Assembly: GCA_028023455.1 (NCBI GenBank)
Contig: JAQFVV010000072.1
Location: 5,150,214-5,214,213 of the forward strand
Direction of reading: 5' to 3'
From: Epiperipatus broadwayi
Lineage: Eukaryota; Onychophora; Udeonychophora; Euonychophora; Peripatidae
DNA length: 64,000 nt
In this document: in pieces, positions 11,878-25,329 of the stretch
Layout of the letters: every line of letters begins with the position of its first letter
How positions within the stretch are numbered: the first letter of the stretch is position 1
Made by a program: the position numbers and the translations under genes
Notes under the pieces: generated by a model
Told to the model about the DNA's origin: nothing
The model's input: only the letters and a program-made list of their open reading frames with translations
Databases searched by the model: none

Positions 11878-12435
11878 TTGACTTAAGGTCAACAAGCTTT
11901 GTGATATAAACAATGAGCATTGCCATTTGCTCAACATGTTTTGTGATAAATGCTTAGCCAGAGAAAGCATTTAAAATATCTCTGTCAGGAGTCCCCCCCC
12001 AAACCTCTGACCATGGTTTCATGCTTTGGCACTCCTCAGAGAGGCGTTAGGGTAGCTTCAGACCCTAGATCTAAAAATACCAACCCAAAGCCAGAATTTA
12101 TCTAAGACTACTAATATATGGTATGGCTGAAGATCTTTCAGCCCTATATAGCTATTTGAGTTGGATAGCTGGGTTTGAAGACATGTAGGTGTCTGAAAAA
12201 TTCAGATTTTTCACTCAAGAGATAACTTTTAGACAAATGCTGGCTTTGGGATGGTATTTTTAGATCTAGGGTCTGAAGCTACCCTGGTGCCTCTCTGAGG
12301 AGTGCGAAAGCATGAAACCATGGTCAGAGGTTTTTTTTTGGGTGGAGGGGGAGTTCCTGACAATGATATTTAAATGCTTTCTCTGGCTAAGCATTTATCA
12401 CAAAGCTTGTTGAGCAATTGGCAATGCTTATTATT
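11878..12435. repeat. Fold-back element FB-C (inverted arms)
   Basis: The left arm (about 11885-12107) is the inverse complement of about 12232-12430: the segments around CTAGATCTAAAAATACC and GGTATTTTTAGATCTAG pair, as do the outer TAAATGCTTAGCCAGAGAAAG and CTTTCTCTGGCTAAGC. The unpaired middle (12108-12231) starts GACTACTAATAT. A homopolymer C8/G-rich run sits in each arm. It begins with the palindrome TTGACTTAAGGTCAA. Confidence 0.75.
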
Positions 12436-12537
12436 TATATCTTACAAGCTTAAGAGAATTGGGTCATGTGATCTATGACTCTTATTTCGACTATTTATAG
12501 TCTCTGCCTTAAGTCTTATGCAATGTTATATTGATAA

Positions 12538-12855
12538 GACTACTAATATGTGGTACAGCTGATAAATATCTCTCAGCCTCATATAGCTATTTGAGTTGGA
12601 TAGCTGGGTTTGAAGACATGTAGGTCTCTGAAAATTTCAGATTTTCCACTCAATAGATAACTTTTAGATAAATGCTGGCTTTGGGTTGGTATTTTTAGGT
12701 CTAGGGTCTGAAGCTACCCTAGTGCCTCTCTGAGGAGTTCCAAAGACTGAAACCATAGTCAGAGGTTGGGGGGGGGTCCTGACAGAGATATTTTAAATGC
12801 TTTCTCTGGCTAAGCATTTATCACAGAGCTTGTTGAGCGTATGACAATGCTCATT
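12538..12855 (+). repeat. Third copy of the FB-C arm, in direct orientation
   Basis: Nearly repeats 12106-12435 in the same order: GACTACTAATATGTGGTA, GTTGGATAGCTGGGTTTGAAG, TGCTGGCTTTGGG, GCCTCTCTGAGGAGT and CTTTCTCTGGCTAAGC. A G9 run near 12767 matches the homopolymer position in the other arms. Confidence 0.8.
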
Positions 12856-13589
12856 GTTAATAAAAGTAAAGTAAAAAATACGAACAGATTCGACAATATG
12901 ACTTTTTATTTAAATTAATTTTAAGTTATTTAGTGGGTTGATATTAAGATATGACATAAAATTAGAGTTGTAAATAAATTTTGATTTACCTAAACTAATA
13001 TTAAACTGAATGTTCCAACTGTGCTTTAATCATGCAGAGTAGAAAGAGATGCCTTGAATATTTTAGCTCATTATAATATTTAGCATGTTTATGAGCTAAA
13101 GGTAAATGAATAAATTTGATTGGTCAATAATTATAATTTTCTCAGCAAATAAGGAAAAAAATGTTATGGAAGTCAAAGGAAGCAGGAAGCAGAAAGCTTT
13201 AATATGATATCAAAACAAAATCAGGATTGATGTTGAGATAGCAAATTATTGTTTAAATAAGGAAGAAAAATTCATAAACAAATAAAAAATGTTTAAGAAA
13301 TAACAAAAAAAAAACAATTTAAAATGTAATGCAACATGCATAATTGTGAGGCTGAAAGGGTAGATCATTTATTATTATGACGATGCCATTATTTAGAAAA
13401 TATTAAAGAATGAAAGATAAAACTGTGGTGAATATATAAAAGAGGGAGAGAGGAAAATTTTAATAAAAAGGAAAAGAATTTTGTTTAGATTGAATGAAAA
13501 CTAGTACTGAAGTTAGAACTTAAAATAAAATGAAAAAAAAGGATAGTTTTTTTAAAAATAAATAGCCCATTTCAATGCTGAGATCCCTC
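12856..13589. other. AT-rich, no feature seen
   Basis: Unstructured A/T-rich sequence without recognisable genes. Confidence 0.4.
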
Positions 13590-14180
13590 CAACAACTCCT
13601 AAAATATCCCATGATCCAAGATGACTTACTGGGAAAGCCCACAAACTAAAAACTAGTCTGAAGATATTGGATGAGTAGGCACAAGATAGGGATTTTATGC
13701 ACAAACATTCTTGCATCCATTGATTACTAAAGCTTGCACTGGGTGGCGCTAATGTATGGAGAGTTTGCTATTGTGTTAATAGCTTTTGTAAGCATAGAAA
13801 TAATGTTGATGTGATGTTTTAGTGATTTTATACCAATCCTGCTAATAGGATTTTTTTTTCAAAATCCAAAGACACCTAAATGTACAGATATTGAACTGGG
13901 TTCAGATCCCTATGACTATACACGTGAATGAGCTTGGATTGAAAATATTATTGTCTTTTCATCCTGAGATCATAGCTTTATAGTTAGCTAAATAGGCAAA
14001 AGGTGGCTAATGGAGAATTGTACTAAATCTTAAGATTTATGCACAATGCTCTCAGATCCAAGGGTCATCACTGATTAAAACCACAAGATAGAAACTAATC
14101 TGGGGATATAAGATGAGTAGACACTAGATTGTGATTTTATGTGCAAACCTTCTTGCATTCATTGATTACTAAGACTTGCT
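13590..14180 (+). repeat. Pair of dispersed direct repeats (13590-13740 and 14040-14178)
   Basis: Both share, in order, GATGAGTAG, CACAAGAT/CACTAGAT, GATTTTATG, GCAAACCTTCTTGCATTCATTG-type sequence and GATTACTAA. They are diverged copies about 440 bases apart, probably one old interspersed repeat duplicated with its spacer. Confidence 0.55.
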
Positions 14181-14741
14181 GAGAGATTCCTGGCTCCGTT
14201 TAAGGCACAATACATCATATCACATCATTACTGTTCCAACAACTTTCTCATAGAGAATGAGTGTAGGACAAGGCATCGCTCGCTAAGTTTGCCAATTACT
14301 GGGTTTATGAAGGATTAAGTGATCTTTCATCTTAGTTTTATTTTCTAGTTTTAAAAGCAGTCAATACACATTTATTTATCAATATTGGATGTTTATGTGG
14401 GTTGTCTATGAGCTTGTCACTAAGAATAGTTAGATACTGATTTACAAGCCAAGACTGAATGATTAGTTGACTTATCTATGGGTTAGCTACCTGAATGAAA
14501 AATCTTAAGCCTCTTCATATGAATTTTATTTACACTGAAATCAAACCCCAGGTCACAAGTAAGGCTGAGTGTGTTATTTCAGCACCACTATTCTATCCCA
14601 TAATGCAGCCTAACACCTATTTATAGGGGGCTTAATATAGGAATTATTACTTCATCTTAAGTGTTAGATATTATGTCTTAATTTAGTTTTCAAAACAATG
14701 AAAATAAAATTAGCATTTGCTATTATTCACAAAGTCTAAAT

Positions 14742-15720
14742 CAGGGGTGTCCAATCCATGGCCTATTAGCCATACCTGTTCAGAATGGCTATAAATGTGT
14801 CCCAGCACAATATAGTAAATATACTTAAATTATTATGACATTTTTTGTGATTATATATCATAATGCGATAAAAAAAACATACACATATTCTCAAATCCAA
14901 TGTTAAGTATCCCACTAGTTTTATCTTGCCATTTTTTGTTTGACTTTTATAATATAAAAAACCATTAATCACATTTTATTACTTAGACATATATATTTTC
15001 TCTAAGAATATATAAACAATACAATTAGAAAAAAAAATCAAGTCAGATGTCACATGACCTAATTTAATAAGCTTGTATTTACAAATGTTATATTTGTTAT
15101 ATTTGTAAACAATACAAATAGAGCAATAAAACTGATTTTATTCTTTTTTGCTAAACCAGGTTTTTGAAACAGAATATCTTTAATAAAATAGGACTACAAT
15201 AAACTTAGCAAAAACCACAACCATATAAACTATAGATCGTACCAATCCATTATCAAAAAAAAAGAATACTGATGATATGATTGATATTATTCTTTTTGAT
15301 AATGAATTGGTCAATTTATAGTTTACACACATGTGGATTTGCTAAGTTTATTGTAGTCTCGTTTTGATAAGGATACTTTTTGATCGAAACTCTGGCTAAA
15401 AGAAAGAAGTCTTATTAGTGTATTTATATTGCCTACACACTCTTGTTGAATATATGCTTACATATTGTCTATGGTTTTCATATATACAATTTCTATATTA
15501 ATGATCATAAACTTAAAAACTGCTCGATTTAAAAAAGCTCTCTGAATGGACCACAGCACTATTAGGATTATGGATGTTTTTTGCTTATCTATGGTGGCAG
15601 ATGCATGGACTTTCTATTTTGCTTATCAGCTTTCACTAGGGTTTTTTGAATTCAATGTATGGCCCAAAACAACTATTTTTTTCCAATGTGACAGAAATGC
15701 CAAAAGATCGGACACCGCTG
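14742..15720. mobile_element. Non-autonomous hAT-superfamily element with 8-bp target duplication
   Basis: The left terminus is CAGGGGTGTCCAATCC and the right terminus, read inverted, is CAGCGGTGTCCGATC, matching the hAT-type terminal consensus CAGNGGTNTCCAA. The flanks are GTCTAAAT (14734-14741) and GCCTAAAT (15721-15728), an 8-bp target duplication with one difference, as expected for hAT. At 979 bp it holds no transposase motif; the 15546-15746 frame crosses the right end and is not a gene. An internal fold-back occupies about 15180-15370. Confidence 0.85.
15180..15370. repeat. Fold-back inside the hAT element
   Basis: The segment around ACTACAATAAACTTAGC (15190s) is the inverse complement of GCTAAGTTTATTGTAGT (15340s), and TACCAATCCATTATCAAAAA pairs with TTTTTGATAATGAATTGG. 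The loop is about 30 bases near 15275. It may be a nested insertion or an internal subterminal repeat of the host element. Confidence 0.7.
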
Positions 15721-15728
15721 GCCTAAAT

Positions 15729-18700
15729 AGTAATAAATTCAAATAAGCTATCGATTTTTAAATTAATTTAAATTGTTATTTATATAATGCACATTTATAA
15801 ACCCAAGCTCGTGTGTATATATTTCATAGATGTTCATTAAAAATAATGAAATTATGATAAAGTCATACATATCAGAACAATTCACATTATACGCACCATT
15901 GATTATTCATATTTACAATAGGTGGCAGATCTGGTGTAGAATAAATAGAGTTTGCTCTTTAAAAGTATCAACAGAATAAAATATTCATTCTTACTGGATT
16001 CATTCTCTCATAGATTATCAAAACCGGCCTATGGTTTTGTTTCTAAATGTTAGTCCAGAATACAACTGATAATTATCTAATTATTATTATATTTTTGATT
16101 TTATTTAATTACTAATCATTGATTTTTATTTATTTATTTATTATTATAAACAGATCTCAGCTTAATCAATATTGGAGGTTAAAAAAAACCATCAGATTAT
16201 AATCGCTTTTTGTAGACATTTGGTAAATATAGATTAATCAATAATAAATCAGTTTAAATATGACCCATGCTGGCAGACAAATTGAAATACACCTGGGTCT
16301 CTTTTTACGTGGATTTATTTAACGCAATTTTGAAGTTATGTGATTCACGTTTCTCCGGAAGTCGAACTCCAATAATGCTCTATTACTTTAAATAATAAAT
16401 TTTGTGCACTTATGTCATATTGAAAGTAATAGCACATTATTGAAATTTGCCTTTCATCTTAGTAATTTCAATATTTTCAGTGCTTTATAATAGTAAGATT
16501 TTATGCAATAATGAAATTAAAATCATGATTTCCACGTTTTATGTATACCCACATTAAATTTTACAAGATTATAATGTAAATTTGTTCAAACATTGTGCGT
16601 GTTAATTTTGCATTTTAAATCACATTCTGTTTTTGCTTTTTAAAAAAGAACGTAATCAATTATTAATCATTTAGTGTCCGCAAGTTTATTTTTAAAAGGT
16701 GAATAATAGCAGTGGGCACAATTAAATTTGACAATTAAAAATTAAAATCTGATTTTTTACCAGTTTGCAAATGAACCTGTTTATCGACAAGTAGCAATAA
16801 TAATTAAAACGTGTATAAAAAAATGTCAATTACTGTACTGTAAATTATGCATAAAAATATATTGTTTTGAATAAAATTAAATATTATAGCTAAAAAAAGT
16901 TTGTCTTGTATCAATTTTTTTCAAATTTGAAATTTTTTATTAGTCATATTTTATTTCCTTTTTTTGTGTGTGTGTGAACTTTAAAGTAATTTTATATTGG
17001 TGCTTTGCTTTTACGTGATTTTTGAAAAATCACAGTCCGTATCCCCCCTTTTTCAAGGTAAGTTACGTCTATTTTTGCACAATTTCATTTGCGCGTGTTT
17101 TCTGAGGAACCTATCTATCGCATAAAGCAAGACCCAGGTGTAATATTATTTTTTGTGAAAATGCATTAAAAATTATTACAATATTATGAGTTTTAACACT
17201 ATCGCCATTTCAGAATAGTATTTTGTATCAGTCGCTGGCTGTCAAACTTGTTAGGAGTGATGAAAATTTATCATATTGTGGAATTTTGTTGAATATACTT
17301 AACTATCTTGCATTACATCTACCAAAAGATGATATCCTGAGAGATTTTCATTACTTCTAAAATGTTTATATATTAAATTATAGTACTATATTTAAATTTT
17401 TCTCTTGTACGTACATACATGCATAATAAATCTGGAGAGTGTTATGTATTAGTTCATATGTAGTTGCAAATAAGATAATACTTGTCTTTTCTATACATGA
17501 TGGGTATTTAATGTTGTATTACTGATGTAGGTATAAAATATACTTGCAATTTAATATGTTCACATTGTGAAAACTAAATTCATTTAAGATACTTATATTT
17601 ATGAACTTCGTGCTGCTATTTTAATAGTGGAAAGATTTTAAAACTTTGAACATATATGATGTGATTATATATAACAGGGACAATATAACATAAGACTAAT
17701 TTGCTATTATTTGTCAATATAACAGTTAATGATCTAAACATAAAACAGCTGCAAATGGTCTATTACATTACTATCAATTTCAAATGCCTTAATTTTATAT
17801 TATTTCTTAAATTGAATAAGTGTCATTCTCAGTATCTTCCTAAGTATACATTTATTTTGCTAAAATCAAATTAATTTGAATTTATTTCATATATTTTAAA
17901 TGTTATGCTCTCTTTTCTGACTTAGTGGTATCTTATACTGCTTGTAGTCTAAATAGTTATAATATTTTTTTCACTTTTTTCAAATGACTGATTTTTTTCT
18001 ACTTTTAAAAATTAATATTATAAAATTTGTAACTAATACCAACAATAATAAAAGGCAGATTTACTTTATTATAATAACTGATTATAAGAAAGAAAGCAAT
18101 TAGCAATTCTATTGGGAGATGAATTCATTTTTGTTATTCTTTAGGAACTGCTACACTGGATGCCACCTCAGTCAATGCAACTGTGGGAATGAAGTCTATT
18201 GTGTGACCCCTACATCATGAAGATCTGAAATTCAAGTACCAAAATATTTTAATGAAATTCCTCCTAAAAGTAATCTAATTTTTCTTTTTATATTATTTAG
18301 TATCCCTTATCACCAAATTTGAGGATTGATCTGCCACGGCTTAGTGTAGTTCTCATCGGTAATGATGATTTTTCTCTTTGGACTATGTGTTCATATGCAT
18401 CATTATTGGTTTCTTTTAGAGTGGGAAACACCAATATTTTCTTATCACTACTAATTTAAATTTTTCTTATCTGACTTACAATCTGTTAAATGCACCATGG
18501 GCCTGTTTACCATTACATCTTGATAGAAATTCATTCCCCTCCTAATATAATTAAAAAATAACTTTAAAAAAAATAAATTAACAGTTTTCATTATTATTAT
18601 TTTTACCTTTCTTAAAATAATATTTTGTTTTTAGATTTTTAACTTTTCCTTATCACTTTTAACTTTAAATAATTATTTAATCAATTTACTATCTGTGCAT

Positions 18701-21700
18701 TTTTATATCAATTTAAATAAATTTTATTTATTGATCTTTTTTTATATTTTCATTTGAGAGTGATGTAATGGCATTTACGTATACTGTTACAATTTACTAT
18801 GATTTAGTTATTATTAGGTATTAAAAAATTGAATACCATTATAATGTACCACTATCGAATATATGGGTTAAAAAACACATATTCTGCATTACATATATAA
18901 TTTTATTTTAAAATAAATGATCAAATTGATTTTAAAAAGAAAAGTGAGAATAATAAAATAGAAAGAGAATATGGTTTTAAATAGTTTTTTTTTTTGTTGA
19001 AATGCAAACTTGGAAAAAAAAAGTATGGCGTTACCTTTTCATTGAAAAATAAAAAAAGTTTTAATATTAAAGAGCAAGTGGGGGGGGGGGTAATTCTATG
19101 TAAAAGTTGAAACTAGCTCTCTTGTTATCAATTTTTAAAAAAATGTATGGATGAAAAAGAAGAAAATAATGACGAAGAAACGTAAAGATGAAATCAGACT
19201 AAAAAAAACAATTTCTAAAAAGAAAACTTTTAAAAATTGCAATTCATTAAAGATTACTTGATAAAAGAAAACTCCCAACTGGATTAATTGAAAAAAAGAC
19301 CATGGACACTACCTTATCAGTGTCTTAGATTAATCTAAGCGAGTGATTAGATTAAAATGGATTGTAAAAATTAATTAAGGAAATACAAAATTAATTAAAC
19401 TGATCTAAGGATGAAAAGGGAAAACAATGAGAGGGAGAAATATAAAAGACCAAAGAGACAAAAGATTGCCAGTCAGATTGTTTCAGACACAGTAAAATTA
19501 TATTCAACACTGCTGTATTACTAAAAAAAATTAAAGAGAAGACAGCAAAAATCTATCCACATTTCCAGTATGTGTGTGCATTGACCTATCTTCACTGAAG
19601 GACAATCTAGCTGCATGCATTGCTAAACAACACCCAAAGTGTTCAGCTAGCCTTTGATATCAGTCCTCAGTATCATCAGAAGTTTTCCACCTGGAACTCA
19701 TGCTAACCTCATGATCTGTGAACTACTGATAATCTCTTTCTCCCTCATTGTAAACTGGAAAATCAATAAGAAGCCTAAATCAAAGGCCTACCCATTGGTA
19801 GTCAACAAGTAAGGAAACAAGCAATGAACTGAATCCATGAAAGTGTGACCTGATATCCAAAATCCTAGATAAATATAATTATTTTCTCCCATCCTTAAAA
19901 ATTTGCACATATGTGTGAATGAAAGAACTTTAATGAACTCTGATAGTAACAGCCAATATAATCTTTAATATTGCATAGGTAAATTCTTATTATATTGTGT
20001 TATAAATGTATGTGTGTGTATATGTAAATTTTTATTATATTATGATATAATTATGTGCGTGTATAAAATAAAATATTTGTTTGCTTAATTGTTGTCTGAT
20101 CAATTCTCTCTCTTATAACTGTGTCACTAGTAGATTAATTTATAAATAACTATAAGTATTGGGCAAGTGTGCCAAAGATTCCCCCTCACAATTGAGAAAA
20201 GGAGATAGCTTGGGATATGTCAAACACTGGATTCTGTACCTGTTATCAGGGCATGCTGACTATATAACCTATGGTTAGCTGGTACCTGAGGTTAATCTCA
20301 AAATAAATAAAGTGCTTTGGATGGCAGGGGTTTGAATCTAACAGTCAAAAAGTGCTATAGCCCTGGAAATGTGATTGTAGGTTATACTTTATATAGCCTT
20401 GACATGATTATTGGTACCATTGATATTCCATCTATCTCTGGTATTCTACTTCTTTGCTTAAAGAGCCAGATCTGTTGCCATAGTAAAAAGTGCAGCCTGT
20501 GTTAAAATTGAGATTTAAAAAAAAAATAAAGCATTTTTCTCCAACCTGGTTCAATAAAGTAGTGTATTTTATTATTGAACAAGTATAAGAACTATTTTTG
20601 TTAAAAGAAAACATAAACAAGTTATTTGTGAAATGTTGGATTTATAAGCATGTATTTTTATAAAGTTATTGCTAATGGAATTAGTTAAAAACAATTTTTT
20701 AAAAAGATATTGCCTGCATTTCATTGTAACATCTATACGCAACTTAACTTGTAACTACTCTATTGGGAAAATGCCTAGAAAATTCTTTATCTATACTAGT
20801 GGAAGACTTCATTTGTTTCATTTTTTTTCCTTATTATAATTTATCATTAAACAAAAAAAACTGCAAGGCATTGTATAATGGCTTCTAAAAATTTATCAAA
20901 TAAACAATGTAAGCATAAAAACTTTTTCCCTTAAATAAATGTAAGGTATATCCTGATACCTGACTATATATATGCATAATTAAGTTTTTAAACTGAAGTA
21001 ACAGGTATATAAAAAAAATTCCATTATAAAGATTCCAAATGACATGTAGTAAAAAAAAGATGGTTAGAATTGACTTAATTAAAATTGATTGCTATTTATC
21101 ACATCGTGGCCATCAAAGTTAGGAAAGTTAATATGTAAATAAAAAGGTAAAGATGTAAGTATTTATAATTTTTTAATATTCTATTGTGTCTTTGGTTAAA
21201 AATATATATATATAAAATTTATTGTTTTTATTTCATGAAGGGGGAGGGCAGGTAACTTTTTCACATGATAAAAACATTTAAATATATATATATAAAAGTT
21301 TACTTCTAATATATATATATATATTAAAATTGTATAAATTAGTACTGTTGTTAAAATAATTGCTTATTTATTATAAATATGATTATGTGCACTTTTATTG
21401 AATCAGTATTTGAGAAAACAAAATACAATACATATAATGCAAAAAAAAATGTTTTTCTTTTATGTCTCATTGCAAATCCATTAATAATATCATCCTAATT
21501 TTATTATTATTTTTTGCTATTCTGATTCAATATGTAAAACTATTAACGAAGAGCAGATTTCACATTAACGTGACCAGAACATTCTGATACACTGAGGTAA
21601 ACAATGTAACTAAAAAATCTGCATTACCACATATTAGTACATCTACAATTGCATTACTTTGCATATGATGTTCGTTGTAGGACTTACAAATTAAAGAGGC

Positions 21701-22029
21701 AAAAAAAGAAAACATAATTTCATTTACCATGTGACAAAATGTTCTAATTTTCACAAAAGACCTGGATCAAGCAGATCCAGGGACTTGATAAATGCAAGGT
21801 CATGAGCTATCAGAATGAATTCAGGCCAGTTCTGTTCAGGAGATTAGGAGTATTGAAATTTACTTTGTACAAATGTGCTTTACACACAGCCGGCCTGGGT
21901 GTGATCCTCATCAGTGAACTGTGGTTGAAATAGCCTAAATAGTCACAGGATAAAATTATATTATCTAAAATTATTAATATATACAAATTCATAATATAAA
22001 AATTTTCTTGGTAAAAATTTTGTATAAAA
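15729..22029. other. Long AT-rich stretch without a recognisable gene
   Basis: I see no coding exon or classified element across these 6.3 kb. Minor features are a donor-like CAAGGTAAGT at 17055-17064, a G10 run at 19080-19089, a TTTGAATCTAAC near 20333 that may be a decayed B box, and small (TA)n tracts near 21200-21320. Frames at 20317, 20432, 21560 and 21810 have no recognised motif. Confidence 0.4.
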
Positions 22030-23225
22030 ACTAATAATTACAACTTGTCTACATACTTGGATTTCAACCAACCAAGAGAAAAAACTGGATTTAAAAGTAG
22101 TTTTAATACAGTAGATCATATCCAAGTATTGAGAGAAGTTATAGAAAGGACAAATGAATGTGAGTTGCCATTATGCTTTGGATGTGTAGATTATGAAAAG
22201 GCATTTGCTTCTATAAGCATTTCTTAAGTTTAAAGCATTGAATCATCAAGGTATAGACCCAGGATATTGTCATTATCCACAGAATATTAATAAAAGTACA
22301 ACAGCAACAATTAGATTATATAATGATACTAGAAATGTTAACATTGAGAAGGGTGTAAGACAAGATGACTCCATATCTTCAAAACTTTTTACAGCAGTGT
22401 TGCAATAAGTATTTTGTGGGTTAAAATAGGAAGCTAAAGATGTAAAATTAAATGGAGATAATTTAAGTCATTTAGATTTTGCAGATGATGTAGTTGTTTT
22501 TGCAAATAATGCTTTAGAGCTTCAGAAATGTTGCAAGAGTTATCAGATGAAAGTAAGAAAGTGGAACTACAAGTAAGTGTTAAAAAGACTAAAGTAATGT
22601 TCAATGGATTTTCTCAAAAGATGAAAATAAAGATTGATTATGATGAGTTAGAAGTTAACAGCTACAAATATTTTGGTCAGATTATTAATAAAGATGGAAA
22701 TATAATGGATGAAATTAATCATAGAATTAAACTTGGTTTGAGTGCTTTTGGTAGAAATAATTTAATATTAAAATGAAACATACCTGTGGGTTTGAAAGGG
22801 AAGGTTTATGTTTTACCAATTCTTACTTATGGATCTGAGACTTGGAAATTTAATAGAAGAGCATTACAAAGACTTTATATGACTCAAAAACGTATGGAGA
22901 GATGCATGTTAGCAGTAGCAAGAAGAAATCAAAAACACAACACATGAATAAAGAGAACAAACAGATAATACAAACATCATTGAAAGATTTAAGACTGAAA
23001 CAGAGTTGGGCTGGACATATTGCTAGAAGATATGATAATAGATGGACAATTGAAATCTTAACTGAGTGAAAGATCCAGAATGAGATTACATGTGAGATGG
23101 ATAGTTGAAATAAAGTGTGCAGGGATGATGTGGAAAAGAACAGCTAGAGATCAGAAAAGATGAATTGGACTTAGAGACCATCCTACAATGGATTGATACT
23201 GGTTGATAATGATAATGAATATAAA
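22030..23225 (+). pseudogene. LINE (RTE/craniofacial-development-protein-2-like) reverse transcriptase, degenerate
   Basis: The frames reconstruct the order of a non-LTR RT. KTGFKSSFNTVDHIQ and LCFGCVDYEKAF (22084-22206) hold the first catalytic Asp. KGVRQDDSISSKLF lies near 22345. The DFADDVV catalytic motif is near 22477. KTKVMFNGF, YFGQIINKDGNI and the thumb region GLSAFGRNN lie within 22528-22776. ILTYGSETWKFNRRALQRL follows (22818-22880), then VRWIVEIKCAGMMW near 23095. Frameshifts and stops at several points show it is dead. No endonuclease domain is seen upstream, so it is 5'-truncated. It ends in a TTGATAATGATAATGAAT tail typical of this family. Confidence 0.8.
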
Positions 23226-24169
23226 AATTTAAAGTTCATTTATGTATTAAGATATCATAGGTTTAGAAACAGTTAAAGAACTGATCTATCTGAATTGAAA
23301 TAGTGTGCACCCTGGATCAGTTTATATGATGGTGAATGAATCAGATTATCGCATGCAATACTAACAAAGAAATAAATAACGAGATAAATAAATACAGATA
23401 ATAATACCATTAAGCAAATGGGCAGCTTTAAGCGTAGGAACCCTTTTTTTCTTCCAGTTGGTGATTACGTTTGTTACAATATATATAAATTACTTAGAAT
23501 TAAACTTAAGGATATAATAATTTAGATGGGTGTGATCTTTATAAAAATCCCTAACTCTGTTTATACAGTTAGAGGTGAATTTTTCTAACTCTTTCCTTCT
23601 CTTTCCACCAGATTTTGAAAATAGCCAGGCTGCTTACATGCAGCAAGGTTGATATTCTGAATTAATAGCTGCTCTTTGCACTTCAATTTTTACTTTCTAA
23701 AATTATTGTTCTATATATAGGTAGTAATGATCTAATTGGTTACAGAAGGGAGGGGAGTTATAATATTTATCTAATCTCATTGCCAACCCAACAACAATTT
23801 AAATGTTTTAAAACAATTAAATCTGGTTGTTATTTCTTGTATTATAATTTGAGTTCTATAAAATAATTAATTAGCATGTAGTTTCTTAAATAACTTGAAC
23901 TTCCAATTGTATTTGATTACATAACAAGAAAGTAGAATTGAATATATATTGATACGGTTTATTATTAATAATAAAAACAGGTTTGTAAATATAATAGTGT
24001 AAATTCTAATATTTATTGAAACTAGTAGATTATATTAATTTTTTTTTTAAAAAAAAAGATGAATATTATAATAAAAGGTAGACTTTATAAGACAGTTGAG
24101 AATACTTTTATACATAAAAGAGATCTTGACAATGAGCATAAAATATATTTTCCTGAAAATTTATGATGA
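23226..24169. other. AT-rich, no gene seen
   Basis: No recognised gene or element. A T9A9 junction near 24040 is a small inverted homopolymer. Confidence 0.4.
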
Positions 24170-24174
24170 TAATA

Positions 24175-24685
24175 TATTAGATGTTGGACTATTTCCGTCA
24201 TCTATCCGTAAATGTTGAATGTATAGAAAATTTTAAACTTTATTTAAATTTTTCAAAAAACAAACAACTTGTTAGTAATAACACACAAATAGACAACACA
24301 GATTAGTATTGACCCAACATTTCGAGTAGTATTATTCTCCACTCTTCTTCAAGTGTTGCTGGCCTGATCAGTGACTGTACTAGCACAGGAGTCGAAATCG
24401 CACCTTTAGATTTTCGATTATCGAATTTAAACCAAACCTTCTAAACAAGTGAGCTATTCTATCTAAGGCAACAGATAGTAGGAGTTCTACTCCTATGCTA
24501 ATACTGTCACTGGTTAGGTGAGCAAAACCTGAAGAACAGTGGAGAATAATAACTACTCGAAACGCATTATTACTAACCGTGTTATCTATTTGTTTGTAAT
24601 TACAAACAAGTTGCTTGTATTTGAAAAGTTTAAATAAAGTTTAAAATTTTCTATACATTCAACATTTACTGATCCCAACCATAAA
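24175..24685. repeat. Fold-back element FB-A, copy 1
   Basis: Left terminus near GATGTTGGACTATTTCCGTC. Arms pair around TTGAATGTATAGAAAATTTTA and its inverse near 24645, and around GAGTAGTATTATTCTCCAC and its inverse near 24545. The centre (24400-24480) resembles a tRNA-like promoter read on the minus strand (GGAGTCGAAATC is an inverse B-box-like string). Copies 2 and 3 lie at 26.82-27.30 and 31.19-31.80 kb. Confidence 0.75.
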
Positions 24686-25007
24686 ATATGATGGAAATAC
24701 ATTTAAAAAATTATATATTGATATTAATTAAGAATAAAAAAAACAAGATTTTGATATAAAATGATGTAAGTTGTAAAGTTTATTAGAACTCAATTGATTA
24801 TATATATATAGACTTAAAAAGCCAGGGGTGTTGCAGTTTGCTATATAAAATTTTCTAACTATACAGATTATACTAATATAAACAAACAACATTAACACAC
24901 TTTTCTATGCATGTTATACAATGCAAATATAATATTTCATTCTAAATTTCCAAAAATAGCTGATAGTTTCAACCATTCAATCTTCTTCATAGGTGCATAT
25001 GTCCAAT
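24686..25007. other. AT-rich, nothing recognised
   Basis: No gene or repeat identified between the FB-A copy and the 41-bp tandem array. Confidence 0.4.
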
Positions 25008-25132
25008 GTATAAAATTATCCAATCATAGATGCTTATATATAGTGAATGTATAAAATTATCCAATCATAGATGCTTATATATTGTGAATGTATAAAATTA
25101 TCCAATCATAGATGCTTATATATTATGAATGT
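25008..25132 (+). repeat. Tandem repeat, 41-bp unit, three copies
   Basis: The unit begins GTATAAAATTATCCAATCAT at 25008, 25049 and 25090. Copies differ at single positions (TATATAGTG, TATATTGTG, TATATTATG). The overlapping minus frame is not a gene. Confidence 0.9.
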
Positions 25133-25329
25133 TGTAGTTCTGAAAAAGACTGTTGAACAGTCAAAATTGTCATTTATTTTTGGAAGTTTGGAATAATAAA
25201 ATATTACATTTATTTGTATTGTGTAGAGTGCATAGAAGAATGTGTTAACATTGATTGATAATATTAATATAGTCAATGCAGAAAAACTACAAAATAAAAG
25301 AACATTTGCAATACATATTACATATATAA

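Noticed and set aside
11992-12775. CRISPR-like spaced repeats
   Set aside because: Three long diverged arms in mixed orientation, not short regular repeats with spacers; the DNA is eukaryotic.
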